Of a DNA stretch of 64,000 nucleotides, positions 43,851-55,790 are shown piece by piece. The position numbers were made by a program, and so were the translations under genes. Position 1 is the stretch's first letter, and the number at the start of each line of letters is the position of its first letter. Below the pieces are notes generated by a model. It saw only the letters and a program-made list of their open reading frames with translations, had not been told where the DNA came from and made no database searches. The stretch is from positions 32,700,479-32,764,478 of the forward strand of contig CM035162.1 in the NCBI GenBank assembly GCA_020205615.1, in the 5' to 3' direction. Source of the stretch: Panax quinquefolius (lineage: Eukaryota > Streptophyta > Magnoliopsida > Apiales > Araliaceae).

Positions 43851-45094
43851 ATTAACTAACCCGTGCTAACTTCGTTCGGTTCCTCGATTTTGACCCGGCC
43901 ACAACAAACGATCTTCCCAGAATCGTTGTCTTTGACTTTTTCGGGACATCCTTTTGAGTCACCATTCACTGGATCGGGTTTTGATATCGCATAATCTCGA
44001 AGCGATATGTCCTTCTTTTCCACAATTATAGCATACCTTAAACCATTGTGGGAAGTTTCAATGATATGTCCCTCTTTCCGCATTTATAACATACGACCGG
44101 TGGTCTTTCTCCTCCTCGGAACCAGGCCACATCTTGGCGTTGAACTCTTCACATGGTTGTTGTTGAATCTCCTCTTTTAAAATCTCCTCCCGACTCGCTT
44201 CTTCTATTTTCATGGCCACGATTACCACCGAGTGGTTACCGCCTTTTGTTCGTATTCTTCTTTCTCCATTTGGTTATCGTTATTCGATGATCGCTATCTT
44301 GAGATGATCCTCGGTTATGGTCCCTCGGTTGAACGTATTTCGTTATCTCGCTCTAACAATCGAGCCTCATTGACAACATCCGAATAGAGAGAAAATTTAT
44401 GAGAAATGAGATATCGACGTATGCCGGGTTTCAAACCTCTCGTAAACATCCGCGTCATACGTTCCTCATTCTCCACCAAATGAGGTGCAAACTCGGATAA
44501 CTCGCGAACTTCGCCTCGTCTTTGGGACCGCCATGTTATATTCTCGCTCCGATCTAATAAACTCCACTTCCTTCATATGACGAATACTTTGTGGAAGTAC
44601 TTGTCATTGAACTGCTTCAAATGTCTCCTGACATGCCGAGTGATGCTTGTTGGATGGGTACGCTTCATAGATTCCCACCGAGAATCTGCCTCGTTCACGG
44701 AACATAAAAGTAGCGAATGGAACTTTCGTTCCTCCGTGCATCCCAAGACATCGAATATCTTGGTAATTTGTTTGACCCACGTCTCGCCTTTAATCGGATC
44801 CGGCTTTCCCTGCACTCGGTGGTCCCAACTCTTTGAACTTCTTCATTTGTGACCACCCGTGAATTGCTATCATTTCTCTCCTGTATTTTGAACACGAGTC
44901 TCCCTCGCCCGATTTTGCATGAAGCGCAAAAAGCTTCTAAACATCCCCTCGTTCATCATCATCGCTTTCATTGGTGTTGTTCACGGGAGGAACATTGCCA
45001 CTGCTGTACGTTTCTCCTCGTTGGTAAGTACAGCATCTCCACGATCTCATTTACTCCATTGTTAATATTCTCATCGACATTCTCAAATACTATC
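43851..45094 (-). pseudogene. Element E: gag
   Basis: Starts near 45094 (..FENVDENINNGVNEI), matching the MASENVENINGAQE start of array C. Capsid: PIKGETWVKQITKIFDVLGC (44815 downward), KQFNDKYFHKVFV, MTRMFTRGLKPGIRRYLIS. Nucleocapsid (44240-43856): an Asn/Gly/His-rich linker and two damaged CCHC knuckles (CYKCGKRGTYH and CYNCGKEGHIASRL in shifted frames). Ends KIEEPNEVSTG. Best described as a complete but frameshifted gag. Confidence 0.75.
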
Positions 45095-45251
45095 ATAAAA
45101 TAAGGGTTAATTAGGAAATCAATATATCACATAATATCCCTATATCTCGACCAACTAACAAATAAGCTTAGGTAGGACACACTAGCGAAGGATTTACTCG
45201 TCTCTCCTCCTAGTTCTATTCCCCGATCTCCGCCAGAGATCATATCCCTAA

Positions 45252-45262
45252 GCTCGATACCA
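45252..45262 (-). other. Element E primer binding site
   Basis: Minus-strand TGGTATCGAGC, with one base lost relative to TGGTATCAAAGC, four bases from the 5' LTR end. Confidence 0.65.
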
Positions 45263-45837
45263 ACCATGGCGCCCCCAAAATAGGTCCATTCCATCCAACC
45301 CATTCTAAGTCGCCAAATACATGGTACGTAAATAACTACAACTTTATTAATACATTTGTCGTGCAAAATACAACAATATATATCTTGTGAGTATAAATAC
45401 AATTATTGTCTTCTAGACAATATACATATACCAAATAAATTCTCATCACAATTATTTATACATTATTTTACAAAATGGTGAGGACTACTAAACAACTCTC
45501 TCTATAACTATCATTCCATACCCCGACTCATACTCGCTACATTCTCGCCTCCTGAGAAGAAAAATGGAACAAAAAGGAAAAGGGTGAGCTCAACTAGCCC
45601 AGTAAAGAATATTATGACTAAGATAATATACAACAAATTATCGTTAGTCTCCAACAGGAAAAATCTAATAGAATACAATAGACAACCAGTTTTAAATCAA
45701 TCTTCGCAGAGGAAATAATAATTCATTAGAAGAGTTAAGTAGAGAATGCAAACTACTATCTTCTATATATGAATTTAAAAGTTCATCGTCGATATTTTAT
45801 CCCTGTAACATCAATCAATATATATCTGGAATCAAAT

Positions 45838-46040
45838 ATTCATCTTTGCACTACAGGCCAAAGATATTCATCAGTTTGTCATGTTCATCTAAACACCTGT
45901 TCATCTTTGCACTACGGGCCAAAGATATTAATCGGTTGGTCATGTTCATCTCAAACACTGCTCATCTTAAAGACTACGGGCCAAAGATATTCATCAAGAA
46001 ATCATTCATCTTTTGCCTACTGAGCCAAAGATATTCAAAG
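45838..46040 (-). repeat. ~60-bp 'gcactacgggccaaagatatt' repeat in E right LTR
   Basis: Five units; one more complete unit than in the left LTR. Confidence 0.8.
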
Positions 46041-46716
46041 TATATCATCATTTAGGATTGAGGATGATGAAAAATATTTTAAAGGAAACGAATCCAGTGA
46101 AACAAAAGAACAAATATTAAGGATTCGTATTTTAAACAATCCAAGTTCAAAAATACTTCATAAGTAATCATACTGAAGTAAAATTCAAGAATGATCAAAA
46201 CATGGATACAATCAAAGCTAGTATCCAGAATAGATATTTTGGACAAAAAGAAGAAATTTTATTTTTATTGAATAGTGTCGTATTCGTGAATAGTTCAGAT
46301 ATCGTGAATAGTGCCAGATACGTGAATAAGTAACTCGACACCAAAAGATAGAAATTTTTAAAAAAACATCTTCACGTGAATGAATGAAATAATCGTGAAT
46401 AGAACTCATGAATAGTAACTCGTGAATAAGAACTCGTGAATAGTAACCAGACATGAAAAAGTTTCAAATTTGATAAAAATTTCAACCAATATTTGGCATA
46501 ATGATATTGAAGAAATAATATCATTTTCGAATAAAATAACATCCCTTACATCGAAAGACAAGATTACTTAGTTGAAACAGGATATAGGCTATGACTTGAA
46601 CTTACAATCAGTATAGCAATACTCAAAGTATACTCAAAATACTCACAAGAATACGCTCGATAATATAGAGAGAAAACTTCGATTTAGTGTGATTTTCAAT
46701 TCTAACCTAAGCACCC

Positions 46717-46724
46717 TATTTATA
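46717..46724 (-). promoter_or_regulatory. TATA box of E 5' LTR
   Basis: Minus-strand TATAAATA; it would drive transcription leftward into E gag. Confidence 0.55.
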
Positions 46725-48078
46725 GGAAAATGCTTAGAACACCAAAGCAGAAAATTTAATATAATAATAATATATATATACAAATTTGTCTACGCACCTA
46801 GAACCATCTGAATTCAGCAACTTTCATGTGTTTAATGAGGCTAACCAAACACAAAAACGTTTTTGTAATTAAAAATATTTTAAACTTCCAAAAATTAATT
46901 ATTTCGGAGCTTCAAAACTTAAATAATTCATAATAAATAGCTCTTTTATCAGAAAAATTCGAAACCCATGGCTTTCCATAGGAAATTCCATTATCTACAA
47001 CTTTACAGAAGGAAGTTTTTCCAAATTCCAAACAGAAATTAACCGAAATCCACAAACGGGCGATTTTACAGGTTATAATCAAATTCCGGTCAATAATTGT
47101 GTCCACCAACACACAAAATATGTGTTAATCATTTAATGCCACAAAAATACTCTTCATCCTCATATACCCATATATCCCACATTCATTATTAAAATATCAC
47201 CGTTAATATATTATTAAAATAATATATTTAAATGAATTATTTTATCAGAAAAAGATAAAATATTAATTTTCAACAATTGTCACATTAAAAATTTTCTCCA
47301 TCTATATCCACATAAAATCAATATTTTCCTCATCATATAAATCAATAATTAATTATTCACAAATAACATTACAGAATCACAAGATTTGCAACCAGCCGCT
47401 CTCAGAAAGAGGGGCTTTCAATAAGGATCTCTCTCTGCCGCCGCAATTAGGTGACCAAACCTCTCCTTGATGCGAACTTTCTAGACATTGCCAATAATGT
47501 TATCCAATAATATTATTCAGATAATATGAATTATTCCTCGATAATGAAAAATCTTTGTGTAATGACAATTTATTGAAACAACAATAATATAAAATATCAA
47601 TGCAAGCAATTATTGAATCAATAAAATAAAATATTGAACAATAATTATCGTAACAATTATTGAGTAGTGCCTTCTTACGTAAGAATCAATAATTGGTGCA
47701 ATACTGCAGTGCTCTCGCTCAACAACGCGTATTAGTGTGTTTTAACCACGGGTATTCCAACAAGATAATTCTTGAATAACTACGCCGTTATTTATAAACA
47801 ACTTATATTTGTCGTTTTCTTCATCCAATCGCTTTCAGTTATGGGGCCCACAAAAGGCTTGCATACTGCCGCACGAATATTCCCGACGCGCATTTAATAT
47901 TCCACGACCAAACTAATATTCTCCCCAATAATAATGAATATTTTATAACCACTTGCTTATTCAAAATATTTGCGTATTTTACCCATAACTATCCACATTA
48001 ATCAAAACAACCCTTACTATTTCAAAATAATAAATAGAGGAAAATAAATTTTATTTATTAATAATTTGGGGTCTTACA

Positions 48079-48800
48079 CTGATACTCCAAAAGCTTCGCG
48101 AATATAAGCTTTATGCCAAGTTAAAGAAATGCGAGTAATGGTTTTAGGAAGTAGCATTCCTTGGGCACGTGGTATCAAGTCATGGAATATCTGTTGACCT
48201 AGCAAAGATTAAAGTTATTCAAAGCTGGGAGCAACCTAAATCAGTGACCGAAGTACGTAGCTTTCTCGGATTAGCTTGTTATTATCAGAGATTCGTTGAA
48301 GAATTTTCTCGAATCGCTACTCCATTAACTCAGCTGACTCGGAAAGATAAAAAGTTCGGTTGGAGCGAGGAATGTGAGAAGAGTTTTCAAGAACTCAAAA
48401 GGAGACTCATTTCAGCACCTGTTTTGACAATCCCATCTGGTTCAGAGGGATTTGTCATCTACAGTGATGTTTCGGGCAAAGGGTTACGATGTGTTCTCAT
48501 GCAACATGGGAAAGTCATAGCCTATGCCTCAAGACAACTCAAAGAATATGAGAGGAATATCCTACTCATGATCTAGAGTTAGCATTTGTTATCTTCGTGA
48601 CTTAAAATTTGGAGGCATTACTTGTATGGAGAGAAAGTGGAGATCTTTACGGATCATAAAAGCCTAAAATATTTCTTCACTCAAAAGGAACTCAACATGC
48701 GACAACGACGTTGGGCTGGAGCATTGAAAGATTATGATCATACCATCCAATACCATCACGGAAAAGCAAGCGTGGTAGGTACGCATTGAGTAGAAGATCA
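48079..48800 (+). pseudogene. Array C copy 2: reverse transcriptase end and RNase H
   Basis: Resumes after element [20 protein letters not shown], an in-frame [43 protein letters not shown] (48169-48576), then RNase [21 protein letters not shown] and [18 protein letters not shown] shift at about 48560 loses the LELA motif frame; [15 protein letters not shown] and [19 protein letters not shown] follow to about 48760. Confidence 0.88.
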
Positions 48801-48844
48801 TATGCGAATGCACGAGTGCAATATTCACAACACAAAAGCCCATT

Positions 48845-50069
48845 TTGTGTGACTTGCAAAGGATGGAGATAGAGTTAAAGACTCCAGGGACCCATGTGAT
48901 GATGGCAAATATACGAGTAGAACCGACTTTAATTGATAAAGTTAAAGTTGCTCAAGTTACAGATCCGGAGCTGATGTGTATGAGGAAGAAATTGCAAGAA
49001 GGTGTTATGCTGGAAGCAAGAATCGATGAGGAAGGAATACTTCGAGTCAACTCCAGACTTTGTGTTCCTAACAAACCTGATTTAAAGTATAAAATCATGA
49101 TGAAGGCGCACAATACACCGTTTGCAATCCATCCTGGGAGTACCAAAATGTATCGTGATCTTCGACATACATTTAGTGGAACAATATGAAGAGAGAGATA
49201 GCAGAGTTTATCTCAAGGTGTTTAACTTGTCAACGAGTCAAGGTGGAACATCAAGTACCAAAAGGTCCATTGCAACCACTTGAAATTCCAGAATGGAAGT
49301 GGGAGCACATTACCATGAATTTTGTTACCGGTATTCCCAAAGTTTCTCAAAGAATAGATGCGATTTGGGTCATTGTTGATAGATTGACCAAGTCTGCTCA
49401 TTTCTTACCGATACGAGAAACTTATACACTTGAACGTCTTGCTCGTATGTACATAAATGAGGTTGTAAGATTGCATGGTATGCCAGTATCCATTGTTTCT
49501 GATCGAGACCCAAGATTCACTTCAAGATTTTGGGTTAGTTTGCAAAAAGCTATGGGCACGGATTTACGATTTAGCTCGGCATATCATCCTCAAAGTGACG
49601 GACGGCAAATGGAGAGGACGATTCAAACTCTTGAAGATCTATTAAGACTCGTGTGTCCTTGACTTCAAGGAAGTTGGGACAAGTTCTTACCATTGGTGGA
49701 GTTTTCCAACAACACGGTTATCAAGCAAGTATTGGCATGGCTCCATTCGAGGCGTTGTATGGAAGAAAGTGTCGTTCAAATTATCTTTGGGATGAGATGG
49801 GTGAAGCAACGTTGTTGGGACCAAAGTTGGTACGTATGACTACGGAAAAGGTTCAAATGATCCGACAACGTATAAAAACCTCACAAGATAGACAAAAGAG
49901 TTATACTGATCTTCATCGAAAGGACGTGGAATTCGATATTGGAGATCATGTGTTGTTACGTGTTGCTCCATGGAAAGGAGTTACAAGATTTGGAAAAAGA
50001 GGAAAGCTCAATCCTCAATTCATTGGCCCATTTTTAATCCTCGATCGAGTAGGAAGGCTGTGGCTATAG
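48845..50069 (+). pseudogene. Array C copy 2: integrase
   Basis: Three overlapping frames cover it. 48845-49189: connection and zinc-finger start, KAHNTPFAIHPGSTKMYRDL. 49186-49662: CLTCQRVK, then HITMNFVTGIPK, where the first catalytic Asp is Asn, SDRDPRFTSRFW, AYHPQSDGRQMERTIQTLED. 49653-50069: YQASIGMAPFEALYGRKCRS, LLRVAPWKGVTRFGKRGKLN, GPF. The D to N change would inactivate it even without the shifts at 49180 and 49655. Confidence 0.88.
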
Positions 50070-50121
50070 ACTTGCGTTATCGCTTAAGTATGTCTTGTGT
50101 TCATAACGTTTTCACATATCC

Positions 50122-50397
50122 ATGTTACGTAAATATGTGAAAGACCCGAACCACATTATTGAGTTAGAACCGGACGAAATAGAGGAAGATTTAACGTATG
50201 AAGAGGTTCCTGTTAAAATCTTGGATAAGAAGGAACATATTCTACGCTCCAAGGCTATACCTCAAGTCAAAGTTTTATGGAGAAACCACGATGTTGAGGA
50301 AATGACTTGGGAATTAGAATCTGAAATGAAATCAAGGTATCCTCACCTCTTCGACATACCAGGTACGCACCCTAATTTCGAGGACAAAATTTCATAA
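50122..50397 (+). CDS. Array C copy 2: chromodomain, pol C-terminus (91 aa)
   Basis: Same length and sequence as the frame at 24469-24744 except Glu for Lys in ELES(E/K)MKSR. The chromodomain core VKVLWRNHDVEEMTWE is intact. Ends at the polypurine tract (50396-50408, AAGAATGGGAGGT, which contains one T). Confidence 0.87.
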   Translation: MLRKYVKDPNHIIELEPDEIEEDLTYEEVPVKILDKKEHILRSKAIPQVKVLWRNHDVEEMTWELESEMKSRYPHLFDIPGTHPNFEDKIS

Positions 50398-51732
50398 GAA
50401 TGGGAGGTTGTAAGACCCCAACTTTTTGAATAAAGATTAAATTTTCTCGAAATATATTTTTGAATATTATGGTGTGGATTTGATATAATGTTATAGTTGT
50501 GGGTAATATTTACAAATTTTTGAAAAGTACGCAAGTTGTTATATAATATTCGATTGGTCGGGAATATTCATTTTAACAGGGAATATTCGCATAACCAAGC
50601 ACAATCATTGGTAGACCCCACAACGGAATTATTATCGGATCGAGAAAATGACAAAAATACTTTATGAAAATAACGGCGGAAGTTTTACCGTTAATCGTTG
50701 AAACACCCGGTGTTAAAAGTAAATACGATGTCTGGCGTGGTTGCATAGTAAAGCGCGGTATTGATTATTGATGCTTACGTGAGAAGTCACTCGGTTATAC
50801 TCAATTATTGCTACTGAGAATTGTTGCATCATATCTATCATATTATGGATTCAATTATGGTCGAGTATCATCCGCATAAAATGTTTTTTATTAAATCAAT
50901 ACTTGAGACGACAAAGTTATTCATATTATAAAGCGCAATATTTATAATGTCTAGAAGTTTCATCGAGGAGAGGTTTGGTCACCTAATTCTTGGCGCCAAT
51001 AGGAGAAATCCTTATTGGAAAGCCCCTCTTTCACAGAACGACACTGGTTGATAAATATTGTGAGTTATAATATTAATGATGAATGTTGTTCGAAGTTGAA
51101 TTTGGAGACGCGGTCGTGATATTTGAGTCCAAAACATTTAAAATTAGTAAAAATAGTCTATAAACACAAAATTTTAAAGGATTCACTATTTGGTCAAAAA
51201 GTCAACAATTGACTTTTTCGGGAAAAGTCAAACATCAAAATTTCAAAATTTATATTTTTGATAAAAATAGTTTCATTTTTTTTCAATTGTTTGTGTTAGT
51301 GAAAATCGACATTTATTCCGATGATAATTGATGTCTAGGGGTTATATTGATAAATCGGGTAATTTATCGGATAAATGAGCAATTAATTGCTACTAATTCA
51401 CATGCTTATATAACTATTTGTTCACATATGTGTACTATTGAATCGCATTATTTTCTATTAGGGGAGTTGGTGTAAGATTGATAATACTTGCATGACTAAG
51501 TTAAAAATTGAGGTATAGATGGAGGTACTATACTGTAATTAGTATTTTTTTTCACAAGATTATACTATTGATTCACATGATTGAACTATTGATTCACATT
51601 ATTTACTATTAGGAGAGTTGGTGCAAGATTGATAATACTTGCAGGACTAAATTAAAAATAAAAGAAAAGTTGGAGGTATTGTACTGTAATTTTCGAGCCC
51701 CAAAACATGTAATTATCAAAACTATATTTTCC

Positions 51733-51740
51733 TATAAATA
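51733..51740 (+). promoter_or_regulatory. TATA box of array C LTR 3
   Basis: TATAAATA in 'ttttcctataaatagaagct', the consensus form of the motif that is shortened in LTR 2. Confidence 0.55.
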
Positions 51741-51909
51741 GAAGCTCATTCTTCCTTCATTTCTCACCAATTCACAAAAGCTTTAGAGCGATTATTATAG
51801 AGAGAAATTATAGAGAGAAAGAAGAAGAGAAATCCGTTACTCACTATTCCAGTATCCAGTTTTCCAAGGTAGGGAGTATTATTTCTTTCATATCCATGAA
51901 GAGAACTTC

Positions 51910-52385
51910 TGTTATTCCATTCTTTATTATTATGTTGGAATAACCTATATACACGGGCTACCCTATACTTGGAGAAATTCTTCTGTTGTTCCATTCTTTA
52001 TCATTCATTTGGAACATCCACGCTGCATGCGTTTCTACGTGGGACTGGTTCCGCTCTTTATTATTCTCATTGGAATATCCTATCTACATGCGTTTTTACG
52101 TAGAACACGATTCCGTCTTTTTTATTATTACATTGGAATATCACGTGCATGCATGCTCTATAGAACACGATTCTGTCTTTATTATTACATTTGGAATATC
52201 CTATTTACATGCGTTTACGCCGGACTTGATTCGCGTCTTTATTATTTTGTCGGAATATATCACATGCATGCGTTTTCTGGCGGACTTGATTCCGTTATTT
52301 ATTATTACATTGGAATAACCTACCCGTGCGGTCTATCGCATGCCCGGTGATTTCTTTTGTTATTCCATTCCTTATTATACTCGGT
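51910..52385 (+). repeat. ~58-bp VNTR in LTR 3
   Basis: Seven to eight units. The units after 'gcgtttctacgtgggactgg' correspond one to one with those of LTR 2 but differ at scattered CG/CTG spots. Confidence 0.75.
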
Positions 52386-53428
52386 TGGTTAAAGTTTTGA
52401 CTTCTATACTCCATGAAATTAGTGGAATATCCTTGATATTCAAGGCTTCATCCAATATCTTTTCATGGAAATATTCTTACGAGCATTCTTGAATTTTACT
52501 CTACAAAGCGAGATCATGTTGACAATTTGGACGTTATTTGATCCTCGGATAAAATAATTCTTGAACTTGTTTTATTGAATTCTTATATCATTGTCATCAT
52601 CCTCATGTTTATATTTTGTTGAAAGTCATACGTGGCTCTGTAAGTGCATAGATGGACTTGGTATGATTATGACTGAGGATTATTGATTGTAATCATGATC
52701 GTAATGTTACAAATGATGTGGTAAAAGTCCTCATTGGCTCGTAGTGCATTGATGGACGAGTTGTTGGCATGATCATGACCATTAATGAATACACAAATAT
52801 TCTTGGCCCGTAGTGCATGGATAATTATGGTCGTGATACTAAAGATTATCCTTGGTCGTAGTGCGAGGGTGATTCGATGATGTGGATTATTTATTAAAGT
52901 CGAGTCCCAATGATAAAAGTGATGAAAACCTTTTAAATCATAAAAGATAGTAGATTTTATTCTCTACTTGACTCTTTTAATGGATTGCTTATTCATTATG
53001 ATTAAACTTGATGGTTGTTATATTGTATCGTTTAACAACGTTGAAGGCTAACGATAATATATTACGCATTATCTTAGTCATAATATTTCCTCTTGGGCTA
53101 GTTGAGCTCACCCTTTTACTTTTATTGTTCTCTTCGTGAAATGAGAGCGTAGCGAGGACTAGTCGGGAGCGGAGTGACGGACGATTGGATGATAATAGCA
53201 TTAGTAGTCCTCACTATTCTATGAAATAGTGTAATAATAATTGTAATAAGGACTCCTTTTGAGTTTGTATAATCTCTAGTAGACAATATTTGTATTCAAA
53301 CTCACGGTTTATGTTTTATCGTATTATACATATACTACGGTTGTATTATTAAGTTGTATTTGAATTTATGTACCATGTAAGTGGCGACCCAAGATGGGTG
53401 ACGTATACCTAATTTTGGGGGCGTCACA

Positions 53429-55607
53429 TAAAACATAATACTTTTATAAAGTTATTCTATAAATAGATTATATTATACTCTATTATGCATAATTGTTGCA
53501 TAAGTGTGCGCATAGTATTTTGCATAGTAAAATCTTTTTATATAAAACAGAATACTTTTATAAAGTTATTCTATAAATAGAATATATTATATTTTATTAT
53601 GCATAGTGTTGCATAGTGCCTGTATAGTGCCTGCATAGTGTTTTGCATAGTAAAATCTTTTTATATAAAACAGAATACTTTTATAAAGTTATTCGTTTTA
53701 TTAGATTATAAATAGAATATATTATATTTTATTTAAAAGATTTTGCTTTAAATATGGACCGTCCAATTAAAAGTAAATCAATGGACCGTTCATGAATTAG
53801 TTACTATCACGGTCCATTCTTCATAAATAGAAGCTCATTCATTCATTATTTCTTACGAATTCTTTGAAACTCTAGAGAGGAAACTATAGAGAGAAAGAAG
53901 AAAAGTGTTCTGCTACTTCACTACTTCTATATCCAGTACTCTTCTTTCTAAGGTAGGGAATATTATTTGTTGTGCTCGTAAGGGGTATTCTTTCTTTCTT
54001 ATTCATGAAGAGAACTTCTGTTATTCCATTCTTTATTATTATGTTGGAATAAACGTCTCATGCAAAATCTTTACGCATACATGGTGAAATTCTTCTAATA
54101 TTCCATTCTTTATTATTCGCGGAATATCCGTCTAAATGCGTTCTTTGGGACTGGTTCCATTATTTATTATTACGTCGGAATATCATATACGAAAGCGCTT
54201 ACGTCGGACTGGTTCCATTATTTATTATTCTATCGGAATATCACGTCTGCGAGCGTTTCTGGGACACTGGTTCCATTATTTATTATTACATTGGGAATAA
54301 CCACATGCATGCAAAAGATATCGCACGCATGGTGAATCCTTCATTATTCCATTCTTTATTATTACATTGGAATAACACATTATGTGAATTACCACATGCA
54401 TGGTGAATGATCATTTGTATTCATTCCTTATTAAATTGTGGAAATGATCTGTATACGTGGAATTACCGCATGGCGGGTGAAGATCCATTTGCAGTTTCAT
54501 ATATTCTATTATACCTAGTTGGTTAAAGTTTTGACTTCTATACTCCATGAAATTAGTGGAATATCCTTGATATTTGTGCTTCTTCCAGTATCTTTTCATG
54601 GAAATATTCTTCTGAGCATTCTTGAATTTTTACTCCACAAAGCAGTATAATGTTGACAATTTGGACGTTGTTGTTTCCTGGATATATTAATTCTTGAACT
54701 TATTTTATTGAATTATTATGTCATTGTCATCATCCTCATGTTTATATTATGTTGAAAGTCATCTGTGGCCTGTAGTGCATAGATGGACTTGGTATGATTA
54801 TGACCAGGAATTATTTGGTATAATCATGACCGTAATGTTACAAATGATGTGGAAAAAGTCCTCATTGGCCCGTAGTGCATTGATGGACAGTTTTTGGTAT
54901 GATTATGGCTATGGATTCTCTTCGGCCAAGGGTGCAAAGATGAATTGTTTTATGGCATGATCAGGACCGTTGATGAAAACATGATTATCTTTGGCCCGTA
55001 GTGCATGGATAATTCGTGGTCGTGATACTAAAGAATATCTTTGGCTTGTAGTGCAGGGATGATTTGATGATGTGGATTATTTATTAAGCTGAGTCTCAGC
55101 GTTAAAAGTGATGAAAAACCTTTTAAATCATAGAAGATAGTAGATTTTATTCTCTACTTGACTCTTCTAATGGATTGCTTATTCTGCTACAGTTAAACTT
55201 GATGTTTGTTATATTGTATAAGTTTAACACTGTTGAAGGCTAACGATAATTTATTCTGCATTATCTTAGTCATAATATTTCTTACTGGGCTAGTTGAGCT
55301 CACCTTTTTGCTTTCATTGTTCTCTTCAAGAAATGAGAACGTAGTTGTGACTAGTCGGGGAACAGAGTGATGGTCCTAGATGGTGCATTAGTAGTCCTCA
55401 CTTTTCTGTGAAATAGTGTAATAATAAATGTAATGAGGACTCCGTTGAGTGTGGATATTGTCTAGATGACAATATTTGTATTAAAACTCACAGCATATGT
55501 TTTGTCGTATTTTACACATTGTTGTATAATTAAGTTTGTATTTGAATTACGTACCATGTATTTGGCGACTCAAGATGGGTGATGTATACCTATTTTGGGG
55601 CGTCACG
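53429..55607 (+). mobile_element. Element D 5' LTR, second part
   Basis: Continues the text broken at 19355 ('taaaacataatacttttata', compare 61880 onward). It has duplicated ~120-bp units with 'ctataaatagaatatattat' (53440-53710), a degenerate TATA (CATAAATA, 53822-53829), a VNTR (54015-54380) and the end GGGGCGTCACG. Confidence 0.88.
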
Positions 55608-55609
55608 GT

Positions 55610-55621
55610 TGGTATCAAAGC
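55610..55621 (+). other. Element D primer binding site
   Basis: TGGTATCAAAGC, two bases after the 5' LTR end. Leader 55622-55790 is collinear with the array C leader. Confidence 0.8.
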
Positions 55622-55790
55622 TTAGGATATGATCCTGGCCAGGATGTGAGAATAGAACTAGGAGGGAGGCAGGGGAATTCCTTCGCTAGTATGACCTACC
55701 TAAGTTTATTTGATATTTAAGTGGTCGGTCAGAATATAGGGATAATATGTTACATGTCAATTAACCTTTGTTTTGTGGCAGTATCTAAAA

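Larger units (their letters stand above)
39353..48078 (-). mobile_element. Element E: minus-strand Ty3/chromovirus deletion derivative
   Basis: 8726 bp. LTRs 39353-42191 and 45267-48078, in sense TGTAAGACCCC to GGGGGCGTCACA. Flanks CTAAT (39348-39352) and CTGAT (48079-48083) are a target duplication with one change. The LTRs keep the general architecture of the other families but are clearly diverged, with 'ccaaagatattcatc' repeats instead of the 58-bp VNTR. The internal region has gag, protease and parts of RT but no integrase core. Confidence 0.9.
45267..48078 (-). mobile_element. Element E 5' LTR (right in window)
   Basis: 2812 bp, highly similar to 39353-42191, including the matching minus-strand ORF (46912-47112). 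The U5 end is damaged (TGGCGCC for TGTGACGCC at 45267). Confidence 0.9.
19356..53428 (+). mobile_element. Array C: tandem Ty3/chromovirus, LTR-int-LTR-int-LTR
   Basis: Three same-strand LTRs of the TGTAAGACCCC subfamily (19356-20089 truncated, 24756-27751, 50409-53428) separate two internal regions. One TAAAA target duplication (19351-19355, 53429-53433) flanks the whole array, so it arose from a single insertion followed by unequal recombination. The two chromodomain ORFs differ at one residue of 91. Internal region 2 contains Copia-2 and element E. Gene order and chromodomain place it in the Tekay/Del-like chromoviruses. Confidence 0.88.
50409..53428 (+). mobile_element. Array C LTR 3 (3' LTR)
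   Basis: 3020 bp, TGTAAGACCCC to GGGGGCGTCACA, with an intact terminus. Contains a TATA box (51733-51740) and VNTR (51910-52385). Followed by TAAAA and the continuation of the D LTR. Confidence 0.92.
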
